Shown here: in pieces, positions 1-7,900 of the stretch | How the letters are laid out: every line of letters begins with the position of its first letter | Position numbering within the stretch: the first letter of the stretch is position 1 | Made by a program: the position numbers and the translations under genes | The notes under the pieces: model-generated | Seen by the model: the letters and a program-made list of their open reading frames with translations, nothing else | What the model was told of the DNA's origin: nothing | Database searches by the model: none | NCBI RefSeq assembly: GCF_019145375.1 | Contig: NZ_JAHSTX010000002.1 | Location: forward strand, 121,001-185,000 | Origin: Pseudomonas triticicola | GTDB taxonomy: Bacteria > Pseudomonadota > Gammaproteobacteria > Pseudomonadales > Pseudomonadaceae | Length of the DNA stretch: 64,000 bases | Reading direction: 5' to 3'

Positions 1-660
1 CGGCAACACCGCTGCGAATTGCTGCGCCAGCTCCCGAAACTCATCGATACTTTGCGGCCCGACCAGACTGAGGGTCATTTGCCCGGTTCGATAAAAGCGC
101 TGATGGAAATCTTTCAGCGCCGACTGAAACCCTGGCGATTCGACCTGCAAGCTGTCCCGATTGCCCGCATGAAAACCGCGCAACGGATGCTCCGCTGGCA
201 AACTTTCATACAAGGCAAACTGCTGTTGCGCTGTCGGATCCTGCGACCAGCCGACGAATTCGGCCTGCAGCACTTCCCGTTCGCGCAGTTGATCGTCCAG
301 ATTCATACGTGGCCGGGCGAGCATGTCTGACAGACGCTCGAGCCCCGCGTTGAACGACGGCACCGGCAGCTCAAAGAAAAAGTCCGTGGTGCGCTCGCGG
401 GTGCTGGCATTCACCTGCCCACCGTGACGTTGCACGTAGGCCATCAGCCCTTCGTCTGTGGGAAAACGCTCGGTGCCGAGAAACAGCAAGTGCTCGAGAA
501 AATGCGCCAGCCCCGGCCATGCCAACGGCACGTCATGACTGCCGGCCGCCACGCGCAACGCGGCAGCGCTGCGCTTGAGACCGGGCACGTGGCGCAGGGT
601 CACGCGCAGGCCGTTGGCCAGGGTTTCAGAGTGGGGGCGAGGATGAGTCGGCGCAGGCAT
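1..660 (-). CDS. pqqF: Coenzyme PQQ biosynthesis protein PqqF (M16 peptidase), 5' part only
   Basis: This is the first 220 codons of an M16 (pitrilysin/insulinase) family zinc peptidase; the gene runs off the left edge of the window. The frame stays open from the ATG at 660 to base 1. The inverted zinc motif HFLEH lies near residue 52 (AHFLEHLLFLGTERFP), followed by the family pattern GGQVNASTRERTTDFFFELP. PqqF is known as the protease that processes the PqqA precursor peptide for pyrroloquinoline quinone synthesis, and in Pseudomonas it precedes pqqABCDE, which should lie beyond the left edge. It starts 39 bases after davA in the same direction. The start codon and the likely Shine-Dalgarno GGAAG sit inside a 13-bp hairpin (657-691). 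Confidence 0.9.
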   Translation of the reverse strand, partial: MPAPTHPRPHSETLANGLRVTLRHVPGLKRSAAALRVAAGSHDVPLAWPGLAHFLEHLLFLGTERFPTDEGLMAYVQRHGGQVNASTRERTTDFFFELPVPSFNAGLERLSDMLARPRMNLDDQLREREVLQAEFVGWSQDPTAQQQFALYESLPAEHPLRGFHAGNRDSLQVESPGFQSALKDFHQRFYRTGQMTLSLVGPQSIDEFRELAQQFAAVLP

Positions 661-691
661 GGGCACTTCCAGAACAGTGAAGTGCCCATGC
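657..691 (-). promoter_or_regulatory. Hairpin enclosing the pqqF start codon
   Basis: Perfect 13-bp inverted repeat: GAAGTGCCCATGC at 679-691 on the plus strand and its complement at 657-669, with a 9-base loop. On the pqqF mRNA the downstream arm contains the ATG (658-660) and part of the GGAAG element just upstream. No run of U follows, so it does not look like a simple intrinsic terminator. A role in translation control is inferred. Confidence 0.6.
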
Positions 692-698
692 TAGCGGA

Positions 699-1493
699 TT
701 AGCGGCGGTTGAGCGCGCCGTAAAGCTCCGGGCGGCGATCGCTGAGATAGCGATTGGCCTGACGTGAGTCGTTCATCAATTGGCGGTCCAGTTCACCGAC
801 GATCAGTGCCTCGTCCAGACCTGCCAGGGCGATGCGGCTGCCGTCCGGTGCGGCAATGCTGCTTTGCCCACAATACTGGATATCGCCTTCATGTCCGCAG
901 TAATTGGCGTAAGCCACGTAGCACTGGTTTTCGAAGGCGCGGGCACGCACGGTGACATCGGCAACGAAGTCGAACGGAATCATGTTGGCCGTAGGCACCA
1001 CGATCAGCTCGGCGCCGGCCAAGGCCAGGCGCCGCGCGTTTTCCGGAAACTCCAGGTCGTAGCAGATCAGGAAACCGAGCTTCCAGCCGTTCAATTCAAC
1101 CACCGGCAAGTCGGAGTCACCGGGGCTGAACATCGATCGGTCGAGGTCGCCAAACAGATGCGACTTGCGATAGTTGCACAGGCGCTCGCCATGGGCGTCG
1201 ATCAGTTGCACAGCGTTGTAGATCTGCCCGTCGGCGGTGCGCTCCGGATAACCGTAAACGATCGCCAGACCCGCAGCCTTGGCAATCCGGCCGATCTGCT
1301 GCGCCCATTCGCCGTTATAAACCTCGGCCAGCGTGCCCACCGCTTCGGCGCCGATGTTGTAACCGGTCATGAACATCTCCGGCAGCACCAGCAGGTCGGC
1401 GCCCTTGGCCTCCATCGCCACCTGATGCAGGCGCTGCAGGTTGGCGGCGGGGTCCAGTGGCAGCGGTGGACATTGGTAAACGGCTACGCGCAT
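699..1493 (-). CDS. davA: 5-aminovaleramidase (carbon-nitrogen hydrolase) DavA
   Basis: 264-residue nitrilase-superfamily amidohydrolase. The catalytic triad is visible: Glu in LLVLPEMFMTGYNIG (about residue 40), Lys in CNYRKSHLFGDLDRSMFSPG (about 110) and Cys in LGFLICYDLEFPENARRLAL (about 145). The sequence resembles P. putida DavA, which hydrolyses 5-aminovaleramide to 5-aminovalerate and ammonia in lysine catabolism. The gene starts 12 bases after the davB stop, and its Shine-Dalgarno GAGGA abuts the davB TAA, so the two are probably translationally coupled. Many nitrilase-family amidases look alike, but directly following DavB makes this assignment strong. The enzyme should be cytoplasmic. 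Confidence 0.88.
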   Translation of the reverse strand: MRVAVYQCPPLPLDPAANLQRLHQVAMEAKGADLLVLPEMFMTGYNIGAEAVGTLAEVYNGEWAQQIGRIAKAAGLAIVYGYPERTADGQIYNAVQLIDAHGERLCNYRKSHLFGDLDRSMFSPGDSDLPVVELNGWKLGFLICYDLEFPENARRLALAGAELIVVPTANMIPFDFVADVTVRARAFENQCYVAYANYCGHEGDIQYCGQSSIAAPDGSRIALAGLDEALIVGELDRQLMNDSRQANRYLSDRRPELYGALNRR

Positions 1494-1505
1494 TGGGGAA
1501 TCCTC

Positions 1506-3188
1506 TTACTCGGGCAGGGCGATAGGGCCGATGTCTTTGAACACATCACCCGGTCCGGGGTTCTCTTTATGTGTCGAGCCGCCGAAATGTTTCATGATGC
1601 CCCACACCGCGTTGAGCGAGGTCTGCACCGCGCCTTCGACCCACGCGGGCGTCCATGACACGTCGTCGCCGGCGATGAAGATCCCGCGCTGCTCGGCCGG
1701 CATGTCGTCCTGCATGAAGTGCGCATACATGCGCTGGTTGTAGCGGTAATGGCCGGGCAGGGCGCCCTTGAAGGCACCGAGGAAGTACGGATCGGCTTCC
1801 CACGACACGGTGATCGGATCGCCGATGATCCGTGCGGCGATGTCGACTTTCGGGTAGATCTTCTTCAGCGCGTTCAAGGCCAGCTCAACGCGTTTTTCCA
1901 CCGGATGCGGGAGCATTTTCAACGCGTCGCTCATCCACGAATACGACAGGCAGATCACCCCCGGCTTGTCGTCGCCGTTGTCGAACAGATAGGTGCCACG
2001 GGTCAGGCGATCGGTGAGGGTCATGCTCATCACATCGCGGCCGGTCTCCGGATCCTTGTCCTTCCAGAATGGCCGGTCGACCATCACGAAGGTTTTCGAC
2101 GACTGCATGTAGCGCGTGCGGTCGAGGGCCATCCACATCTTCTGCGAGAACAGGGTTTCGTCGCATTCGATCTGAGTGGTCAGCAGCCAGCTCTGGCAGG
2201 TGGTCAGCACAGCGGCATATTCGCGGGTGTCACCGTTGTTGTCGGTAACGGCGAAACGGCCTTGCGGTGCGTGAGCGATTTTCTTCACGCCGGAACGCGG
2301 TGCGCCACGGTGCAGGGATTTCAGGCTGGTGCCGGCCGGCCAGTGCACGCAGCGCTCCGGCACATGGCGCCAAATGCCCTGTGGCACCTGCTCGACGCCA
2401 CCGACCACCAGGTGTTGGTGATCGTCGCAATTGGTCATTACCACGCGGAAGATTTCCAGCATCGAATTGGGGAAGTCCGAATCCCAGCCGCCGGTGCCGA
2501 AACCGACCTGACCGAACACTTCGCGGTGCTGGAACGACAATTTGGCGAAGGCTTTCGAGGTGGCGACGAAGTCGTAAAAGGTCCGGTCGTCCCACAGCGG
2601 CACCAGCTTGTTCCACAGCTCTTTCAGGCGCGGCACATCGCGATCGCGAATGGCTTGCTGAATATCGGAGAACTGCGAACCGGCTTCCAGCGCATCCGCC
2701 CAGGCGTCAGCCACTTCCTGAAACAATGCAGGAAGATCCTTCAGGCTTTCGGCGTAATGGGTTTCGCCTTCCAGATCGATCACGGTGCTACCAGAAGCGC
2801 CGGTCAGCGGGTTGGGGAAGGGCTTGGTTTCCAGGCCGAGCTTGTCGACGTAGTGATAGAACGCGGTGGAGGACACTGGAAAGCGCATGCCGCCAAGCTC
2901 GGCGACGATGGCGTCGGTGCCGTTGAAGGCTTGCGAGCGCAGACGACCGCCGAGTTTCGACGCCTCGTACACCACCGGCTTCAAACCGAGTTTCATCAGT
3001 TCATACGCAGCCACCAGACCGGCAATACCCGCGCCGACAATCGCCACCTCAGCGCCATGGTGCTGCTCGGGAATGCTCCCCAGCCCGGCGGGATGCTCGA
3101 TCCAGTCGTCAAACGCGAACGGAAAGTCCGGACCGAAAATGGTGACTGGTTTTTTTCCGTCTGCAGGATGGCGATTGTTCTTGTTCAT
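1506..3188 (-). CDS. davB: L-lysine 2-monooxygenase DavB
   Basis: 560-residue FAD-dependent amine oxidase. An N-terminal Rossmann motif (VAIVGAGIAGLVAAYELMKL, about residues 48-67) is followed by YEASKLGGRLRS, and a C-terminal FAD motif FIAGDDVSWTPAWVEGAVQT lies near residue 510. The sequence is almost superimposable on P. putida DavB as I remember it, including the opening MNKNNRHPADGKKP and total length. DavB oxidatively decarboxylates L-lysine to 5-aminovaleramide, the first step of the aminovalerate pathway. ATG at 3188 has an AAGG element upstream. It forms an operon with davA, with an Lrp/AsnC regulator gene upstream in the same direction. Relatives include tryptophan 2-monooxygenase, but overall similarity favours lysine. 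Confidence 0.93.
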   Translation of the reverse strand: MNKNNRHPADGKKPVTIFGPDFPFAFDDWIEHPAGLGSIPEQHHGAEVAIVGAGIAGLVAAYELMKLGLKPVVYEASKLGGRLRSQAFNGTDAIVAELGGMRFPVSSTAFYHYVDKLGLETKPFPNPLTGASGSTVIDLEGETHYAESLKDLPALFQEVADAWADALEAGSQFSDIQQAIRDRDVPRLKELWNKLVPLWDDRTFYDFVATSKAFAKLSFQHREVFGQVGFGTGGWDSDFPNSMLEIFRVVMTNCDDHQHLVVGGVEQVPQGIWRHVPERCVHWPAGTSLKSLHRGAPRSGVKKIAHAPQGRFAVTDNNGDTREYAAVLTTCQSWLLTTQIECDETLFSQKMWMALDRTRYMQSSKTFVMVDRPFWKDKDPETGRDVMSMTLTDRLTRGTYLFDNGDDKPGVICLSYSWMSDALKMLPHPVEKRVELALNALKKIYPKVDIAARIIGDPITVSWEADPYFLGAFKGALPGHYRYNQRMYAHFMQDDMPAEQRGIFIAGDDVSWTPAWVEGAVQTSLNAVWGIMKHFGGSTHKENPGPGDVFKDIGPIALPE

Positions 3189-3351
3189 GGCTGACCTTAT
3201 TGGCGACCCGACGCAGGATTCGCGTCTGAGTATAGGAAAAGATGCCAGCCATTCTAGGGAGCGTGGAGCGCGTTAATAAGACGCAATGTGTCGTCGTTTT
3301 GCCTGATTGTTGTGCAGACTGACGATTGCAGGCTGCATACCGACCAAAGAA

Positions 3352-3378
3352 GTGGGAGCGGGCCTGCTTGCGAAGCGG
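3352..3378 (+). repeat. Single REP element
   Basis: A diverged copy of the short palindromic REP sequence that recurs in this window (core GGGAGCGGGCCTGCTTGCGA). It lies between the Lrp-type regulator gene and davB. The rest of the 215-base gap should hold the davB promoter, which I could not place with confidence. Confidence 0.6.
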
Positions 3379-3403
3379 CTCAGCCAGAATGCCCGGCCAA
3401 TGC

Positions 3404-3865
3404 TCAGACCGGCTGCCCGCGATCAATCTTGCTGCTCAGAATGATCGAAGTCGTGGTTTTCTCCACCCCATCGACGCTGCCGATCTGATCCAGCAACTGA
3501 TCCAACTGCTCCGGCGAATCGGTGCGCAACCACGCCACATAATCAAACTCGCCACTCACCGCACACAGCTGCTGCACCTGCGCCATCGCACTCAAACGTC
3601 GCAGCACGTCCTTGCCGGAACGCGGCTGCACCTTGATCCCGACGTAGGCCTGCAAGCCACCATCGACCACACGCTGACCCAAGCGCACACCATAACCGGT
3701 GATTACCTTGGCCTTTTCCAGCCGGGCCAGACGCGACGTCACCGTAGTGCGAGCGATGCCCAGCTGACGGGCGAGCATGGCCACGCTTTCGCGGGCGTTG
3801 ATTTGCAGCGCGGCGATTAGCTGGCGGTCGATTTCGTCGAGGATGGGGTGGCGGGTGTCTGGCAA
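3404..3865 (-). CDS. Lrp/AsnC-family transcriptional regulator
   Basis: About 153 residues when begun at the TTG at 3865 (PDTRHPILDEIDRQLIAALQ follows), the usual length and N-terminus for the family. An N-terminal winged helix-turn-helix (AMLARQLGIARTTVTSRLAR, residues 25-45) is followed by a RAM/AsnC effector domain (GYGVRLGQRV, then AVSGEFDYVAWLRT). The frame continues upstream to 4009, but that extension is basic, low-complexity and unlike the family. The gene sits just upstream of davBA in the same direction, as in P. putida. A role in lysine or aminovalerate control is plausible but inferred; Lrp proteins often sense the amino acid handled by their neighbours. The exact start is uncertain. 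Confidence 0.83.
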   Translation of the reverse strand: MPDTRHPILDEIDRQLIAALQINARESVAMLARQLGIARTTVTSRLARLEKAKVITGYGVRLGQRVVDGGLQAYVGIKVQPRSGKDVLRRLSAMAQVQQLCAVSGEFDYVAWLRTDSPEQLDQLLDQIGSVDGVEKTTTSIILSSKIDRGQPV

Positions 3866-3974
3866 GGGGGGGCTCCGATGGCGTGGGCGATGAGATTGCC
3901 GATGGTACAGGGTCAAGCGCATTGGGGCATATTTGGAACCCATCGCTCGATGGGAGGGATAACGGCTGTGACGG

Positions 3975-4003
3975 TTGCTCTTGTCAGGTTCAAGGGCTAT
4001 GAT
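3975..4003 (+). promoter_or_regulatory. Candidate sigma-70 promoter for a small RNA
   Basis: TTGCTC (3975-3980), a 17-base spacer, then TATGAT (3998-4003). Transcription would begin near 4010 and run toward the terminator at 4133-4163. It points away from the Lrp-type gene and has no convincing gene downstream on the plus strand. Confidence 0.4.
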
Positions 4004-4009
4004 CGGCAC

Positions 4010-4163
4010 ATCAGCACAGACCGGAACTTTGTAAGCAAAGGGTGTTGATTTCGGTGGCGCAAGCCACTCCTAGCCAGTGAGCGGGATAAGCGGGAAACCG
4101 TGAAAGGATAGGCCGATATTTCAGATTTACAGAAAGCCCCTTTGCGCAAGCATCGGGGCTTTT
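4010..4163 (+). ncRNA. Candidate structured small RNA
   Basis: A stretch of about 154 bases bounded by a good sigma-70-like promoter and a GC-rich hairpin followed by TTTTT. It contains no convincing reading frame. It has a hairpin with a GNRA tetraloop (GTGGC-GCAA-GCCAC, 4054-4067) and several GGA motifs, including CGGGATAAGCGGGAAACC near 4082-4099. Repeated GGA is what RsmA/CsrA-type proteins bind, but the sequence is not one of the RsmX/Y/Z RNAs I know. A 12-codon GTG/TTG frame with an AAAGGG in front (about 4041-4079) is an alternative. The assignment is inference from signals. Confidence 0.35.
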
Positions 4164-4165
4164 TG
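4133..4165. terminator. Terminator hairpin, possibly bidirectional
   Basis: AAAGCCCC (4133-4140) pairs with GGGGCTTT (4155-4162) across a 14-base loop. On the plus strand it is followed by TTTTT and could end the candidate small RNA. On the minus strand it lies just past the stop of the 4173-4655 gene and is followed by TTTCT. Confidence 0.65.
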
Positions 4166-4172
4166 CTTTCTC

Positions 4173-4655
4173 TCACACGGATTTCCCCGCGCTACGCATT
4201 TCCAGAATGTAGCGGACGTTATGTGGTTTTCCTTTCGGCAGCTTCGAGCGTCCCCATTCAGCGACCTCGTAGGCGGAAATGATCCGGAGTTTGAGAAAGT
4301 TCGTTGTATTTTGCGGCTTGCTGATCGAAAAAAAGACCGCGTAGTCATGCAAATCAAGGCAGTAATAGCGCTGACTGTTTTCGACGTAGAAGGGCACAGC
4401 CAAGCCTTTGAAAAAGCGTTTTTGCAGGTAGTCCGTGATCTGGCTGCTGTAGTAGTGGCGGTCTGCACAAAAATACCGGACTTCTCCTCTGTGTCTTAGT
4501 GGCAGGCCGTGACCTTTGTCATCGGTAAAACAGTGGAACCCGAATTCAAACCTGACGACAAGCTGCTGCTCCGCCACTTCAAATGTCTGTTCAAAAGGCT
4601 GTAGATGCGCCATGCAATATCTGCGTCCGCCAATAATCAGGTCTTTCCATTCCAT
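4173..4655 (-). CDS. Hypothetical protein of unknown function
   Basis: 160-residue protein that I do not recognise. It is rich in aromatic residues (FRFEF-like runs, HYYSSQITDYLQKRFF, YYCLDLHDYAVFF) and ends with a basic tail (LPKGKPHNVRYILEMRSAGKSV). There is no signal peptide, membrane segment or obvious catalytic motif. Base composition is clearly more AT-rich than the flanking genes, suggesting acquisition by transfer. It lies about 240 bases downstream of the tRNA-Ile 3' end, a usual site for small insertions, but no integrase or duplicated tRNA end is visible. The start could be ATG 4655 or a later ATG (MAHLQPFEQTF). A terminator hairpin follows its stop. Confidence 0.6.
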   Translation of the reverse strand: MEWKDLIIGGRRYCMAHLQPFEQTFEVAEQQLVVRFEFGFHCFTDDKGHGLPLRHRGEVRYFCADRHYYSSQITDYLQKRFFKGLAVPFYVENSQRYYCLDLHDYAVFFSISKPQNTTNFLKLRIISAYEVAEWGRSKLPKGKPHNVRYILEMRSAGKSV

Positions 4656-4857
4656 TGTTACTGTCGCCGGACATATTGATTTGTGGGATTTCCAAGCCCG
4701 GTCGCTGATAAGCAGCGACGTCTCGAGAGTATCCCTGCGAAGACATCATCAACAGATGTCTAACCGCTCAAAACCGCAGCTTAGGATCTTTCCTACAGCT
4801 CTGGTTAGGTCTTCCGAACATTGCGCCCGCCGAGACGAAACCCAACCACTCGCCCAC

Positions 4858-4887
4858 AAAAAAGCCGCGCATTCAGCGCGGCTTTTC
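4858..4887 (-). terminator. Rho-independent terminator after tRNA-Ile
   Basis: GCCGCGC (4864-4870) and GCGCGGC (4876-4882) form a 7-bp GC stem, extended by A-T pairs, around the loop ATTCA. On the minus strand it is followed by a run of T, just 3' of the tRNA. Confidence 0.8.
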
Positions 4888-4891
4888 AATT

Positions 4892-4968
4892 TGGTGGGCC
4901 CACACGGACTTGAACCGTGGACCAAAGGATTATGAGTCCTCTGCTCTAACCAACTGAGCTATAGGCCC
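4892..4968 (-). tRNA. tRNA-Ile2 (anticodon CAU)
   Basis: A full 77-base cloverleaf read on the minus strand, with encoded CCA end. Acceptor arm GGGCCTA/TGGGCCC, D arm GCTC/GAGC, anticodon stem GAGGA/TCCTT with loop CTCATAA, and T arm CACGG-TTCAAGT-CCGTG. The CAU anticodon in a GACTCATAATC context matches the minor isoleucine tRNA whose C34 is changed to lysidine by TilS, rather than initiator or elongator tRNA-Met; some annotations call it tRNA-Met. It lies 15 bases after the rmcA stop in the same direction and has its own terminator. Confidence 0.9.
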
Positions 4969-4983
4969 TCAGTAGGCCGCGGA

Positions 4984-7900
4984 TTATAGCGACGGTTTCG
5001 CGGCTGTGCTATCCGAAAAATCCGATACGGTTACATGCAGAAACGTCGCGGCGAATTCGTCCGGGGGCAGCGGCAGGCTGACGATGTAGCCCTGTATCTG
5101 TTCGCACCCTTCAGCAGCGAGGAATTGTTGTTGCGCCTGGGTTTCCACGCCTTCGGCAATCACGGTGAATTGCATGCTGCGGCCGAGCGCGATGATGGCG
5201 CGCACAATGGCCGCGTCGTGGGGATCGTCAGGCAGTCCACGGACGAAGGACTGGTCGATCTTGAGGATGTCCAGCGGCAGGCGTTTGAGGTAGCTGAGCG
5301 AGGAGTAGCCGGTGCCGAAGTCATCGATCGCCAGTTGCACACCGAGGTGTTTGAGTTGGTGTAGCACTGCCAGCGCCTCTTCGGCCTGACTCATGATGAA
5401 GTTCTCGGTAATTTCCAGTTGCAGTAAATCCGGCCTGAGGTGGTTGTCCTTGAGCAGTTGTTCGATGCGCACCAACAGGTTGGGCTGACGCAATTGCGCA
5501 CCGGCGAGGTTTACCGAAAGCGGACCGAGCGGTTGGTAGATCTCGTTCCACTCGAACATCTGCCGGCAAGCGGTCTCCAGCACCCAGTCACCGATCTGCA
5601 GGATCATGCCGTTTTCTTCCGCGAGCGGAATGAAATGCTCGGGCGGCACGTCGCCGAAGGTCGGGTGGCGCCAGCGAATCAGCGCTTCGGCGCCGACAAG
5701 GCTGTGGTCGACCAGGCTGATTTTTGGTTGGTAATAGAGAAACAGCTCATCACGCTCGATGGCGCGGCGCAGTTCGTGCTCCAGTGCTATGCGTTCGCTG
5801 GCCTGGGCGGTGAGGTCGCGGGTGTAGCTCTCGACACGGTTGCGCCCCTTGGCCTTGGAACGGTACATCGCCGCGTCGGCGTTTTTCACCAGGGTGGCCA
5901 CATCGCAACCGTCGCGGGGATAGAGGCTGGTGCCGATGCTGGCGCTGATAAAGAACTCGTGTTCGCCGGCCTGGAACGGCGCGCCGAAGCAGTTGAGCAG
6001 TTTCGTCGCGATGTTGTCGGCGTCGCTGGCTTGCTGCAAGCCCGGCAGCAAAATGATGAATTCGTCACCGCCCAATCGCGCGACGGTGTCGATATCTCGT
6101 AACTGTTCCTTCAAACGCACGGCGATGCCCTTGAGCAACAGGTCGCCCACCGGGTGGCCGAGGCTGTCGTTGATGTGCTTGAAGCGGTCCAGATCGAGAA
6201 ACAGCACCGCGCCCTGGCCGCCATTTTCCTGTTGGCTGGTCAAGGCCATTTGCAGGCGACTTTCGAACAAAGTGCGATTGGGCAGGCCGGTCAGCGGGTC
6301 GTGGTGAGCCTGGTAATCGAGCTTGGCCTGGGCGTGCTTGAGGCTGGAAATATCGGCGAATACCGCGACGAAGTGGGTGATGAACTTGTCGCGATTACGT
6401 ACGGCGCTGATGGTCAGCCAGCTCGGGTACAGCTCGCCGTTCTTGCGCCGGTTGGAAATCTCGCCTTGCCAGTGTCCCTCGTCGGTCAATTGGTGCCACA
6501 TCGCCGCGTAGAACGCGCTGTCGTGCAGCCCTGAGGCCAGCAAGCGTGGCGTGTGGCCCAGTGCTTCGCTTTCGCTATAGCCGGTAATTTCGGTGAAAGC
6601 ACGATTGACGGCGCTGATGTGTTGTTGAGTATCGGTGATCAATACGCCCTCGGCGGTGCTCTCGAAAACGGTGGCGGCCTGCTGCAGTTTTTCCTGCATG
6701 AGATGGCGTTCGGTGATGTCGCGGGCGATGGTCAGCATGCAATCCTCGTCGCCAATCGGCAGCGGGCGACTGGACACTTCGCACAGGCGAATCTGCCCGT
6801 CGCTGCGACGGATGTGGCAAGTGAAGTCGCGGACGAAACCGTCGCGCTGCAGCAAATCGAGCATCTGTTTGCGTTCGTTGAGGTTGACCCAGATGCCCAG
6901 ATCCAGCGTCGACCGATCCACCGACATGGCGCTGTTGAAACCGGTGATGCGGCTGAAACCTTCGTTGACCTCCAGCAGCAGGCCGTCGCTCTGGCGTGAC
7001 AGCAGCAGGCCGTCGGGCGACGCATGGAAAGCCTTGGCGAATTTCTCTTCAGAGGTTTGCAGTTGCTGTTGGGTTTCCTTGAGCTGGCTGATGTCGCGCA
7101 CCACGACTACCAGCGCCGGAGTGGTATCGAGGTCGAAGGGTTCGGCGGAAATCAGCCCGGTGAACACCTGGCCGTTGTTGCGGCGAAAGGGCATTTCCAG
7201 ATTACGGATGCTGCCGGCCTGCAAACGCTGCAAGAGGCCCGGCCCGACGCCGGGAATGCCCCAGATATTGAGGTTGGTGGCGGTCTGCCCGATCACGTCC
7301 TCGGCCCTGAGGCCGATCTGCTCTTCGAAGGCCTCGTTGACCTCCAGCAGGCAGCCGTCGGACAGGCGTGCAATCACCAGAATGTCCGGACATTGCTCGA
7401 ACACCGAAGCGAACTTCTGCTCCGACAGGCGCAGCGCCTCTTCAGTGCGCTTGATCTCGCTGATATCGATCATCAGGCCGCGCATCACTGGCTCGTGGCC
7501 GTGCTCAATCAGGCTGACGATGTCCCGCACCCACAGGCAGCGACCGTCGGCGGTGATCACGCGGTAGTCGACGATGTGATCGCGGCCCTGGCGCAGCGCT
7601 TCCTTGCAGTAGTTCTGCGTGCGGGTCAGGTCCGCGGGGTGAATGATGTTGTGCCAGAAGCCCGGAATCAGCCAGTGAGACTGTGGATAACCGAGCAAGT
7701 CTTCAGCGTGCGGCGAGACATAGCTGTAGGTGAAGTCGCTCATCCGCGCTTCCCAGGCGATGGCCGACAAGCTCTCTACCAGGCCACGGTAGTGATATTC
7801 GCTACTGCGCAATTCCTGTTCGAGGTCGATGCGCCGGCTGATTTCCGAACTCAGGCGGCGGTTGATGCGAATCACCACGGCGAGGATCGTCATCAGCAGC

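Noticed and set aside
1719..3194. 491-codon plus-strand frame opposite davB
   Set aside because: It is a mirror of the davB coding sequence with no recognisable protein features.
3866..4009. N-terminal extension of the Lrp-type regulator
   Set aside because: The added residues are basic and unlike the family, while the TTG at 3865 gives the normal length.
4010..4163. The candidate small RNA as an RsmX/Y/Z homologue
   Set aside because: GGA motifs are present, but no upstream GacA-type TGTAAG dyad with the proper partner was found and the sequence does not match those RNAs as I know them.
4660..4860. Possible integration scar beside tRNA-Ile2
   Set aside because: I looked for a second copy of the tRNA 3' end on the far side of the 4173-4655 gene and found none, and there is no integrase.
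4516..4935. 139-codon plus-strand frame ending in the tRNA
   Set aside because: Its C-terminus is a translation of the tRNA-Ile sequence, a frequent false gene.
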